Shown here in pieces: positions 6,783-13,904 of a stretch of 15,505 bases of DNA. Position 1 is the first letter of the stretch. Every line of letters starts with the position of its first letter. The position numbers and the translations under genes were made by a program. The DNA is from SAR202 cluster bacterium (GTDB lineage Bacteria; Chloroflexota; Dehalococcoidia; Lucifugimonadales; UBA3495), in assembly GCA_009392095.1 (NCBI GenBank), contig VFHF01000210.1, positions 1-15,505 on the forward strand, written 5' to 3'. A model generated the notes under the pieces. The model saw only the letters and a list, made by a program, of their open reading frames with translations. It searched no databases and was not told the origin of the DNA.

Positions 6783-7814
6783 ATGATTTCAACTGACGTC
6801 ACAGAACACGTTGCCACAACCGGGGACCATCAGACCTTCTACCTGGCGGCAGGACCGGAAGATGGCCCACTGATTATTTTCGTGCACGGGTGGCCGGAGC
6901 TGTCGATCAGTTGGCGGCATCAGCTCCCCTGTTTTGCCGCCATGGGCTTCCGGGCCATCGCGCCAGACATGCGCGGATACGGCCGTTCCACCGTCTACAG
7001 CCGGCATGAAGACTATGCCCTGGAATCGATAGTCGCCGATATGATTGGTCTTCAGGACGCTCTAGGCGCGGGGAAAACGGTCTGGGTCGGCCATGACTGG
7101 GGATCGCCGGTGGTCTGGAGCATCGCCAGCCATCATCCAGAACGGTGTCACGGCGTGGCCAACCTCTCGGTGCCCTACTACACGTTGGAACGGGGGCTGG
7201 ACGCGTTAGTGGGCCTGATCGACCGGGAAGTTTACCCGGAGGACGAGTTTCCGGTGGGCCAGTGGGAGTACCAACGCTACTACGAAGAAAACTTCGCCGC
7301 CGCCATCGCGCCCTTTAACGCCGACCCAACCAAGGCCATCAAAGCCTTATTTCGCAGCGGTGACCCGGCCGGAATCGGCAAACCCTCGCGCACCGCCTAT
7401 GTGCGCGCGAACGGGGGCTGGTTCCGGGGCGCAACGGAACCGCCGGACGTCCCGCGCGACCCCGAAGTGATTAGTGAGGCCGACCTTGCCGCTTACGCCG
7501 CCTCCCTGACCCGAAACGGATTTTTCGGTCCCAGTTCCTATTACATGAACCACGACGCCAACGCTGCATATGCTGATCGGGCCGTGAACGGCGGCACGTT
7601 GGAGATGCCCACCCTATTTATCGCCGCAGAATATGACTTTACCTGCGAGTGCACAAGGTCTAACCTAACTCAGCCGATGCGCGATCATTGCTCCAACCTG
7701 GCAATCAGCGAAGTGAAGGCCGGACACTGGATTGCCCAGGAAAAACCGGCAGAGGTCAATGCCGCCCTGGCCCATTGGCTGGCCACTTCATTGACCGAAG
7801 TATGGCCTAGATAA
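6783..7814 (+). CDS. Alpha/beta hydrolase, epoxide-hydrolase type
   Basis: The 343-residue protein shows the epoxide hydrolase branch of the alpha/beta fold. HGWPE (35-39) forms the oxyanion region, DMRGYGRS follows at about 62, and the nucleophile elbow GHDWGS carries Asp105 rather than Ser. The acid is probably Asp285 (AAEYDF) and the general base His315 (AGHWIAQEKP). An Asp nucleophile forms an alkyl-enzyme ester, as in epoxide hydrolases and haloalkane dehalogenases; HGWPE favours the former. Tyrosines in the lid (QRYYEENF near 160-170) could hold the epoxide oxygen, but I cannot assign them. It starts at ATG 6783 with a weak ribosome binding site, 84 bp after the SDR stop and 54 bp before the RidA gene. 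An epoxide made by a flavin monooxygenase would be a fitting substrate (inference). Confidence 0.87.
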   Translation: MISTDVTEHVATTGDHQTFYLAAGPEDGPLIIFVHGWPELSISWRHQLPCFAAMGFRAIAPDMRGYGRSTVYSRHEDYALESIVADMIGLQDALGAGKTVWVGHDWGSPVVWSIASHHPERCHGVANLSVPYYTLERGLDALVGLIDREVYPEDEFPVGQWEYQRYYEENFAAAIAPFNADPTKAIKALFRSGDPAGIGKPSRTAYVRANGGWFRGATEPPDVPRDPEVISEADLAAYAASLTRNGFFGPSSYYMNHDANAAYADRAVNGGTLEMPTLFIAAEYDFTCECTRSNLTQPMRDHCSNLAISEVKAGHWIAQEKPAEVNAALAHWLATSLTEVWPR

Positions 7815-7867
7815 CACTAGATTATCGTTCGTTCGCCCGAAAAATTCACAGACAGAGGAGAAATATC

Positions 7868-8317
7868 ATGGAGATCGAGAACAAACTGAAAGCGATGGGA
7901 CTAGAGTTACCGGCTGCTGGCACGCCTCCCCCCGGCCGGGCTGGAGCAGTGCTGGTTGGAAACCTTCTGTTCGTCGGCGGGCACACTGCCGGGGCGGAAC
8001 ATCGTGGCAAGCTGGGCGCGGATATCTCTGTCGAGCAAGGTTACGAAGGCGCCAAGGGCGCTGTCCTCGCCTGTTTGTCCGACGCAAAAGCCGTGATTGG
8101 CGACTTGGACAAGGTAAAGCAGGTGGCCAAGTTGCTCTGCATGGTCAACTGCACCCCGGATTTCGGCCAACAACCCCTTGTTGCCAATGGAGCGACCGAC
8201 CTGCTCAGCGAGCTTTACGGGGACGCCGGGGCCCATGCCAGGTCCGCCGTGGGCATGAGCGCCCTGCCGAATCAGGCCTGTATCGAGATCGAGATGATTT
8301 TGGAGATCGAAGACTAA
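7868..8317 (+). CDS. RidA/YjgF/UK114 family protein
   Basis: The 149-residue protein has the RidA signature near its end, ARSAVGMSALPNQACIEIE, with Arg125 as the carboxylate-binding residue and the family's acidic strand EIEMILEIED. The middle has FVGGHTAG (about 35-42) and VAKLLCMVNCTPDF (about 86-99). RidA proteins are small trimeric enzymes that hydrolyse enamines or imines; relatives such as RutC act in degradation pathways. At ~149 residues it is longer than canonical RidA (~130) and belongs to a subgroup often found beside catabolic enzymes. ATG 7868 has AGAGGAG 7 bp upstream (7854-7860). It is the last gene of the SDR, hydrolase and RidA run. Deamination of an N-containing intermediate is a reasonable inference. 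Confidence 0.88.
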   Translation: MEIENKLKAMGLELPAAGTPPPGRAGAVLVGNLLFVGGHTAGAEHRGKLGADISVEQGYEGAKGAVLACLSDAKAVIGDLDKVKQVAKLLCMVNCTPDFGQQPLVANGATDLLSELYGDAGAHARSAVGMSALPNQACIEIEMILEIED

Positions 8318-8337
8318 GGAACCGCATCTAAAGAATT

Positions 8338-8362
8338 GGCGCCGTTCTTTTGTAGCGGCGCC
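8338..8362. terminator. GC-rich hairpin between convergent genes
   Basis: GGCGCCG (8338-8344) and CGGCGCC (8356-8362) form a perfect 7-bp stem with an 11-nt loop, 20 bp after the RidA stop. There is no T tract on the plus strand, so termination is plausible but not typical. The remaining ~190 bp to the convergent nuclease gene hold no convincing gene. Confidence 0.4.
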
Positions 8363-8552
8363 GAAACAGAATTCGCGCGGGCTCAGTTGGAAAATCCGAA
8401 AGATAATATAAAAACAATCGACATCGGCGTCTGTCTCGGCATAACGGTCAATCGACCTGACACTGCAGAACTCACTGCACCAAACGCGGAAGTTCCGACA
8501 GCATCATCCGCCTAACCACGCCGCCCGGAAACCTAACTTTCGATGGGGGTGA

Positions 8553-9116
8553 TCAGCCAGTTGCGTTGCTGTCGTCCGACAGGCAGCCGGTGTTATCCCT
8601 TCTAGCATCGCTCTCCAAGGCCACAAGAAGACTACGGTGCTGGCCGTCACTGGTCCAGGCCTCAGCCAAGCCTTCCCGAACCAGGACTTCGTCTATGCTG
8701 AAACCATCTTCCGTGTAAACGTAGGCCAGCATACGGCCAACCCGATCGAACAATCTAGGGCCATTTTGCAGCCTAACTGAGTCGCCAGCGAGGTCATTCA
8801 GTCGGGCGGTGGCCTCTGCAGCGCAACGTTCGCCAGATTCAGGAGCTCCTACACCGAATAAACGTACCCGACCCTGGCCGGTCTCCAAAGTGTCGCCGTC
8901 AATCACCAAAGCGACCGAGGTTTCGGCACAGTCTCTACAACGGAGTGTGGTTTCAATGGCGTCTGAGTCGTTGCTGCCGATCCATTTTAACACCGCGATG
9001 ACCACAACCAGGATCCCGAGACTCAATACCCATAAAAAATGCCGAACGTAGTATCCGTTTATGTTGCGGACCAGAGGCAGGATATTGGATAAGACTGTGC
9101 GTAGCATTGGGCACAT
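8553..9116 (-). CDS. Membrane-anchored thermonuclease (SNase)-like protein
   Basis: The 187-residue protein has one N-terminal membrane span (about 27-45, WVLSLGILVVVIAVLKW), a short linker with CRDC (60-63), then a staphylococcal-nuclease domain (about 66-172). It keeps DGDT (Asp75 equals Asp21 of the Staphylococcus enzyme), Arg85 (Arg35), Glu93 (Glu43) and DRVGRML with Arg128 (Arg87). The calcium ligand equivalent to Asp40 is Gly90 and Thr41 is Ala91 (VRLFGVGAPE, usually VRLIGIDAPE). Loss of a metal ligand may weaken or abolish nuclease activity. The anchor places the domain outside the membrane, so nucleic acid scavenging or binding is possible. ATG 9116 is used; ATG 9107 is an equal alternative since neither has a clear ribosome binding site. 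It converges with the RidA gene and diverges from the phosphodiesterase gene. Confidence 0.8.
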   Translation of the reverse strand: MCPMLRTVLSNILPLVRNINGYYVRHFLWVLSLGILVVVIAVLKWIGSNDSDAIETTLRCRDCAETSVALVIDGDTLETGQGRVRLFGVGAPESGERCAAEATARLNDLAGDSVRLQNGPRLFDRVGRMLAYVYTEDGFSIDEVLVREGLAEAWTSDGQHRSLLVALESDARRDNTGCLSDDSNATG

Positions 9117-9268
9117 TATGCCAGAACGGGATGCAGGCCTTACCCACAGTCAAACGGCCTGGGGATTGTGTACTCAGTTGAATCTCACGTCGAATAATCG
9201 GTCTGTTGTGCCAAACGTAGTAGAATCCGTGCCGCTATGGAATTAATAAGCGAGCGAATATCAAGCCT

Positions 9269-10378
9269 ATGAAGACGACGATAGTGATCATGATCGATGG
9301 TCTCGACCCGGAGTATCTCGATGTGTGCCCAGCGCCGAGGCTGCAGGAGTTAGCCAAAGCGGGGTCGAGGCTTAGCGTCCGAGGAATTATGCCGTCGGTC
9401 ACCAACGTAAACAACGTATCGCTAGTCACCGGCAGCTATCCCGAGAGCCACGGCATCACCTCGAATTACTGGTTGGACCATGAGCGCGGTGGTGAGCACT
9501 ACATGGAGTCGGCGGAATACATCAAGGCTGAGACCATGTTCGAACGAGCCGCCGGCCTGGGCCTGCGCTCACTCTTAGTCACCGCCAAGGACAAACTTCG
9601 CCGGCTTCTCAGCAACGGCACAACGGTGAGCGTTTCCTCGGAGCAACCGCCCGACTGGGTAGTGAACGGTGTTGGAGCGCCGCCACAAATCTACTCATTG
9701 GAAGTGAACCGTTGGGTGTTAGACGCCGGGCTTTTCATTCTGTCGCAACAAGATTTCGACCTGGTATACCTAACGACCACTGATTATGCGATGCATTCAT
9801 ATGCTCCGGACGAACCGGAATCGGCCCGCCATATCGCCCTGTTAGATGAGGGCATCGGGAAGTTAGTGGACGCTTTACCAGACGCGAATTTTCTGGTTAC
9901 GGCTGACCACGGTATGTCCACAAAAACCCGCATGCTCCACTTACCAGATAACTTGGCTCAGGCGGGGATCAAAGCACGGGCAATACCGATCATCAAAGAC
10001 CAATACACGGTGCACCATTCCAACCTTGGCGGGTGCATCTACATCCATCTTGAAGGCCGTTCCGACAATCCTGAGCCTGCTCTTGAGGTCCTTCGGAACG
10101 TATATGGAGTCGAAGAAGCATTGTCACGGCAAGAAGCGGCCAGACGCTTCAAGCTGATGCCGGAGCGTATCGGCGACATCATGGCCTTGGGAGCGCATGA
10201 CGTTGTATTTGGAGACCCGTCGGAAGTGGCATTTCCTCAGAGGCTCCGTAGCCACGGGTCGACCCACGAACTCGACATTCCTGTGATTGCCTTCGGCGAA
10301 GGATTGAACATCGGGGATTTCACTGAAAACAGGAGCCTGGGTCAATACGTCATTGCCCACGTGTTAACTGATCCTTAA
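9269..10378 (+). CDS. Alkaline phosphatase superfamily hydrolase, phosphonoacetate hydrolase-like
   Basis: The 369-residue protein is a type I phosphodiesterase/alkaline-phosphatase-fold enzyme with two metals. Asp10 (IMIDGLDP), the nucleophile Thr45 (MPSVTNVNN), Asp172 and His176 (TTDYAMH), Asp213 and His214 (TADHG) and a C-terminal His in RSHGSTHE (329 or 333) fit the metal and nucleophile set. The passages VRGIMPSVTNVNNVSLVTG, HGITSNYWLD and VTAKDKLRRLL closely follow phosphonoacetate hydrolase (PhnA), which splits phosphonoacetate into acetate and phosphate. I see no other phosphonate gene nearby, so a related phosphonate, phosphate monoester or diester substrate remains possible. ATG 9269 has only a weak ribosome binding site. 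Lone gene, divergent from the nuclease-like gene; no signal peptide. Confidence 0.75.
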   Translation: MKTTIVIMIDGLDPEYLDVCPAPRLQELAKAGSRLSVRGIMPSVTNVNNVSLVTGSYPESHGITSNYWLDHERGGEHYMESAEYIKAETMFERAAGLGLRSLLVTAKDKLRRLLSNGTTVSVSSEQPPDWVVNGVGAPPQIYSLEVNRWVLDAGLFILSQQDFDLVYLTTTDYAMHSYAPDEPESARHIALLDEGIGKLVDALPDANFLVTADHGMSTKTRMLHLPDNLAQAGIKARAIPIIKDQYTVHHSNLGGCIYIHLEGRSDNPEPALEVLRNVYGVEEALSRQEAARRFKLMPERIGDIMALGAHDVVFGDPSEVAFPQRLRSHGSTHELDIPVIAFGEGLNIGDFTENRSLGQYVIAHVLTDP

Positions 10379-10482
10379 CTGAAATAGTACAAGCAACAGA
10401 TCAGCGCTCCTTACCAGCACGTTGGGTTGCGATTGTCTTTTTGGGCACGGGCTTGCTGGCCCCTTTCGGCTGGGTCTTCTAA
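10366..10482 (+). other. Possible membrane-protein gene remnant
   Basis: In this gap one frame stays open and reads RSLPARWVAIVFLG followed by TGLLAPFGWVF and a TAA at 10480. The hydrophobic stretch after a basic lead looks like one membrane segment of a transporter, but there is no start codon or ribosome binding site and the rest of any gene is missing. It may be a decayed fragment or chance. Confidence 0.25.
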
Positions 10483-10512
10483 AAGTGTTAAACCTCCGCG
10501 AAATGATTTCGT

Positions 10513-10541
10513 TTGACAGGGCGTGTAGTCCGCCATAGGAT
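10513..10541 (+). promoter_or_regulatory. Sigma70-type promoter for the hydroxy-acid oxidase gene
   Basis: A perfect -35 TTGACA (10513-10518) is followed after exactly 17 bp by TAGGAT (10536-10541), four of six to the -10 consensus including the key A and T positions. Transcription would start near 10548, giving a leader of about 30 nt before the AAGGAGG and ATG 10581. A small inverted repeat CGAAAT/ATTTCG lies just upstream of the -35. Confidence 0.6.
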
Positions 10542-10580
10542 TGCGGCTGACCGCCTTTTGCTATTGCCAAGGAGGAAGCC

Positions 10581-11681
10581 ATGAGCAACGACCCAATCAA
10601 CCTCTACGACTATGAGGAGAGAGCGAAGCTTACCCTACCCCACAATGACTGGGACACCATCGACGCCGGTGCCATGGACATGTTCACTACCCGGCGCAAT
10701 CGGACGGCCTTCGAAGCACTGACCCTGCGCCCCCGCTTTTTGCGGACCGTCGAGGAAAGGAATCTTTCGACCACGGTCTTGGGCGAGAAGATAAGCATGC
10801 CGGTTGTGCTAGCACCGGCGGGTAGCCACATGCGGGCGCATCCAGAAGGTGAGGTGGCCACCGCTCGGGGGGCAGGGATGTCCGACACTTTGATGATGTT
10901 AAGCACCTCGTCTAACTGCAGCATGGAAGAGGTTTCCCAAGCAGCATCCGGCCCTTTGTGGTTCCAGCTCTACCACCGAGGCTACGAACTGACGGAGATG
11001 CTGGTACACCGGGCCGAGGAAGCCGGATTCAAGGCGATTGTTTTGACTGTAGATACGCCGGTCCCTAGCCCCAAGGAAAGGGATCTGCGCAACAACACGA
11101 CCAGGACGCACGAGCTAGGGAATTTCCGGGGGATGGACCGGCCCCGAAACGAAATCAGCGGCACCGATGAGACCCCAGGGTGGGACGTTTCCCGTACTGA
11201 GCCTCTCACCTGGTCGGAGTTGGACTGGCTAAGGGGTCTGACCCAACTGCCCTTGGTTCTGAAGGGCATCCGGACCGCCGAGGACGCCCATGTGGCAGTT
11301 GAATCTGGTGTCAACGGCATCCAAGTCTCTACCCACGGCGGCCGCCAATTGGACATGACCATGGGAGCTATCGAGATGCTACCGGAGATCGCAGATGCAG
11401 TGAAGGGCCAGGCCGAAATCTACCTTGATTCGGGTGTACGCCGAGGTAGTGATGTTATCAAGGCGTTAGCCCTTGGCGCCCGGGCAGTAGCCATCGGGCG
11501 GCCTCTTTTCTGGGGTTTGGCCGTGGACGGTGCCAACGGAGTACACGGAGTACTGGAACTGATGCGGGAGGAAGTAGACCGTGCGATGGCTTATTGCGGC
11601 CAAGCTTCAGTAGAAGATTTGGATCCGAACCTCATCGGCATACCATCCGACTGGGGTTCCGGTTCACGCATGACACCGTAA
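10581..11681 (+). CDS. FMN-dependent alpha-hydroxy-acid oxidase/dehydrogenase
   Basis: The 366-residue protein has the length and order of the glycolate oxidase/lactate dehydrogenase (LldD) family. Seen are VVLAPAGSHMRAHPEGEVATARGA, WFQLY with Tyr131, LTVDTP with Asp158, Lys228 (VLKGI), the catalytic STHGGRQLD with His252 and Arg255, and the FMN phosphate region LDSGVRRGSDVIKALALGARAVAIGRP (283-308, read in two overlapping parts). It would oxidise a 2-hydroxy acid to a 2-oxo acid. Two usual residues differ: the substrate-binding Tyr24 of glycolate oxidase aligns with Thr26 (LPHNDWDTIDAGA), and the Asn of SNHGG is Thr251. Substrate therefore probably differs from glycolate or lactate. ATG 10581 has AAGGAGG 5 bp upstream and its own promoter. 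No membrane anchor. Confidence 0.88.
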   Translation: MSNDPINLYDYEERAKLTLPHNDWDTIDAGAMDMFTTRRNRTAFEALTLRPRFLRTVEERNLSTTVLGEKISMPVVLAPAGSHMRAHPEGEVATARGAGMSDTLMMLSTSSNCSMEEVSQAASGPLWFQLYHRGYELTEMLVHRAEEAGFKAIVLTVDTPVPSPKERDLRNNTTRTHELGNFRGMDRPRNEISGTDETPGWDVSRTEPLTWSELDWLRGLTQLPLVLKGIRTAEDAHVAVESGVNGIQVSTHGGRQLDMTMGAIEMLPEIADAVKGQAEIYLDSGVRRGSDVIKALALGARAVAIGRPLFWGLAVDGANGVHGVLELMREEVDRAMAYCGQASVEDLDPNLIGIPSDWGSGSRMTP

Positions 11682-11716
11682 GCGCTGGGTTGAGGAATAG
11701 CGGTATAGGCATGGCA

Positions 11717-11754
11717 TTGCAACGCTATGGAACAATAGTGTCTTTCCGTTGCAA
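11717..11754. repeat. Inverted repeat TTGCAACG/CGTTGCAA with inner stem
   Basis: TTGCAACG (11717-11724) and CGTTGCAA (11747-11754) are perfect complements. Directly inside, CTAT (11725-11728) pairs with ATAG (11735-11738) around a GGAACA loop, leaving an 8-nt bulge on the right. It lies between the convergent oxidase and membrane-protein genes, so a transcript-end structure is the simplest reading, although there is no T tract. Confidence 0.4.
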
Positions 11755-11831
11755 GTCGGCCTAATCCTGCCGATGATCGATAGCCGAGGGCAGCGTCAAA
11801 GGACGGCCTATGGCGTGAGGAAGACACCCGC

Positions 11832-13373
11832 CTATTGCACTATGGGCTGGGCGATGATCCAGAGGCTGATGACCGTGTACACCACCATCAGCGTTAGCAT
11901 GGGGTACTGGCTATTCAGGACCAAGGCCCGGTTGGCGAACATACGGACAGCAACCCGGTGCGCCAGGTAAACGGCTAGAACATGACCCAATACAATCAGC
12001 GCCACGGAGAGGAACCACAGTATCCGTGCATTGATTATGCTGATGTTCAGCGAATAATCGACGGTCCCGAATAGGTCCCATCCCGTGCCGAATGGGTCTG
12101 ACACCAGTGGGATGATCAACTGCCCCTGGATCAGCAACAATGTTATGAAATGGGCGATGTTGTAGGCCAAAGCGATGGGAATCAGAGAAAAACCAAAAAT
12201 CCTGGCCATATCCACTGCCCCGATCTGGCCATCAACCGAGCCGGCCATGAGCTTGGCAAAGAACAGATAGACTAAGAAGAAGCCTACTGGTACTAACACA
12301 ATCCCCAAAGTATCAGCCAAAACCAGACTGTTGAATACCTGGCCTCCTCCCACGCCGAACAGGCCCACCACCCACGTCTGGAACTCCGCCCAGGCCGAGG
12401 TGGCGCTGAACCCGTCGAAGGTAACCGTGGCCAACATCAAGACCACCAGAGCCAAAACGTCGTTCGTCACCGGTTCGTTCCGCCCCAGTCCGATGGCAAA
12501 TGGCCGCAGATTGATCTCCCGGTCGCCGGAACGCTGAAAACACTCGTAGCAGTCTATGCACTCCGCATCCAGGTCCCTGCAATCTGCGCTACAGACCTGG
12601 CATGACCCTTGGTCCTTCACCCGGATTTCCGTGACTGAGAACCGGGTCAACAGGCCGAATACGACCGTGAATGCTTCTCCCTTTCGCAACCACTGATGCC
12701 TGCCGAAGACGAGCATTCCCCCCAGAGTGATAACCGAGTAAACCACCACCATGATGGCGATTTGCGTGGGAACGTCGGTCTTGGGATAGGCGTCTTGGAT
12801 CCAAGTAAACAAGCCGAACAATACCAGCGCAGGCCAAATGCCAAATTTGGCTGGATACTTCAGACCCAGAGACAGATTTTGGCCGGGTCGCGCGAGCCGG
12901 TAAACACCTTCTGACCAGCCGAACACTATCTTCCACGGGTTGAGCAAAGCCCATATATTCCCCACCAATGCCACGGTGATGGACATGCCAACCCACCAGA
13001 TGATCCAAACGAAGGTGGGACTGAAGTTGAGCATTGAGCTGGAGTCACCGCCGAACCCGGCCGCAACGACCAGACCCAACAAGAACACGGACAGAAGCTT
13101 GACCGGCAGGAGCGTCACTGAGGATGTCAGGGCTATTCGAGACCAGCGGGTACCAATCAGGTTGAGCCGCCAATATCCCGCTTCTCCGCTGACCTTGACC
13201 AATACGCTGATGAAGACGAAAGAAAGTGCCACAGCCAATGCGGCGCCGATGAGGAAAAATCCTAGAGGCACCGGCAGTTCCGTGCGCTCACCGAAGCCGT
13301 GGGCGTAGGCCGGCCAGGCCACTAGACTCCCCGCCGCGGCTGCGGCGGGGAGCAAGATTTTTAATATAGACAT
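11832..13373 (-). CDS. Polytopic membrane protein with exposed N-terminal His and six-Cys cluster
   Basis: The 513-residue protein begins with a good signal peptide (MSILKILLP, an Ala-rich core, then PAYA) whose cleavage would leave His25 as the first mature residue (HGFGERTELPVPLG). About ten membrane spans follow. Between the fifth and sixth is a loop with C258, C261, C265, C272, C275 and C278 (C-x2-C-x3-C-x6-C-x2-C-x2-C), able to bind a metal or Fe-S centre. Later spans carry His (YNIAHF near 408, LGHVLAVYLAHR near 463-472). I do not know its function; I recall similar proteins being labelled fenitrothion hydrolase in databases, which I cannot verify. It is the last gene of a leftward cluster with a cupredoxin-like lipoprotein, so metal acquisition or transfer is the likely theme. 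ATG 13373 was preferred over an in-frame TTG at 13403 because it yields the proper signal peptide. Confidence 0.75.
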   Translation of the reverse strand: MSILKILLPAAAAAGSLVAWPAYAHGFGERTELPVPLGFFLIGAALAVALSFVFISVLVKVSGEAGYWRLNLIGTRWSRIALTSSVTLLPVKLLSVFLLGLVVAAGFGGDSSSMLNFSPTFVWIIWWVGMSITVALVGNIWALLNPWKIVFGWSEGVYRLARPGQNLSLGLKYPAKFGIWPALVLFGLFTWIQDAYPKTDVPTQIAIMVVVYSVITLGGMLVFGRHQWLRKGEAFTVVFGLLTRFSVTEIRVKDQGSCQVCSADCRDLDAECIDCYECFQRSGDREINLRPFAIGLGRNEPVTNDVLALVVLMLATVTFDGFSATSAWAEFQTWVVGLFGVGGGQVFNSLVLADTLGIVLVPVGFFLVYLFFAKLMAGSVDGQIGAVDMARIFGFSLIPIALAYNIAHFITLLLIQGQLIIPLVSDPFGTGWDLFGTVDYSLNISIINARILWFLSVALIVLGHVLAVYLAHRVAVRMFANRALVLNSQYPMLTLMVVYTVISLWIIAQPIVQ

Positions 13374-13437
13374 GTTGGCTACCCATCCAAAGTTTGCAAT
13401 CAATCGGTTTTCTCAAGGCAGAGAAGGCATTTGGCGC

Positions 13438-13884
13438 CTACCTGGGCTGGACCTCTAAGAACCCTACTTTGATCTCCTCTGCTTCATATCGTTGGTCATG
13501 TTCCTCCTCCCCTTCCCTTTCTTCTTCATTGTGCCCATTTTCTTCTTCATTGTGCTCACTTTCATCTTGAGGATGGTAGGTTATTTTGAAGCGGCCTGTG
13601 GCTTCGGCGACGAAAAAGAAGTCGGTTTCCGAGCTGGCTTCGATGTCCATTTCAATATCATATGTGTGAAGGTGGAACTCGCCTCCTTCGTCGGCCAGTA
13701 TCTTCAGGGTGACCATGTCACCTTGTATAACCTCGATGGTTTCAGGGTTCATTACCCCGTGGTCGATCCTAACTTCAATGTCCAGCTCTTGGGGATCGCC
13801 GCCGCTACACGCTGCCCCAGCGATTGTTGCGATTAGGCCCACGGCCAGCAAAAGGCCAGTGAGTTTCAGTTTCTTGGTGTTCAT
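13438..13884 (-). CDS. Cupredoxin-like lipoprotein with Glu/His-rich tail
   Basis: The 148-residue protein starts with a lipoprotein signal (MNTKKLKLTG, hydrophobic core, GAACSGG with Cys26 as the probable lipid site). A cupredoxin-type beta domain follows (about 34-104): VRIDHGVMNPETIEVIQGD, VTLKILADEGGEFHLHTYD with His71 and His73, and EATGRFKITYH with His104. It lacks the Cys ligand of blue copper proteins, so it is more like the single-domain EfeO/CopC-type metal binders than an electron carrier. An acidic, His-containing insert (about 108-131) precedes the last strand, EIKVGFLEVQPR. ATG 13884 is chosen for its GGAG six bases upstream; ATG 13896 is possible. It sits 64 bp upstream of the polytopic membrane gene and 20 bp downstream of the FixH/YtkA-like gene, consistent with one transcript. 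Confidence 0.8.
   Translation of the reverse strand: MNTKKLKLTGLLLAVGLIATIAGAACSGGDPQELDIEVRIDHGVMNPETIEVIQGDMVTLKILADEGGEFHLHTYDIEMDIEASSETDFFFVAEATGRFKITYHPQDESEHNEEENGHNEEEREGEEEHDQRYEAEEIKVGFLEVQPR
13519..13560. repeat. Two tandem 21-bp repeats inside the cupredoxin-like gene
   Basis: Two adjacent 21-bp units (13519-13539 and 13540-13560) differ at only two or three bases and begin TTCTTCTTCATTGTGC. They encode the duplicated HNEEEN-like segments of the acidic tail, so the metal-binding tail has grown by slippage or duplication. Confidence 0.7.
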
Positions 13885-13904
13885 CAGAATCTCCATTGGT
13901 TTGT

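Noticed and set aside
8336..8515. 59-codon plus-strand frame from TTG 8336, downstream of RidA
   Set aside because: No ribosome binding site, starts inside a hairpin, and the peptide has no recognisable motif or convincing composition.
12313..13008. Minus- and plus-strand frames overlapping the polytopic membrane gene
   Set aside because: They overlap a gene with clear signal peptide, membrane spans and Cys cluster; their peptides look random.
13492..13836. Plus-strand frame rich in Phe and Val opposite the cupredoxin-like gene
   Set aside because: Its apparent hydrophobicity is the reverse complement of Glu-rich codons (GAA/GAG read as TTC/CTC).
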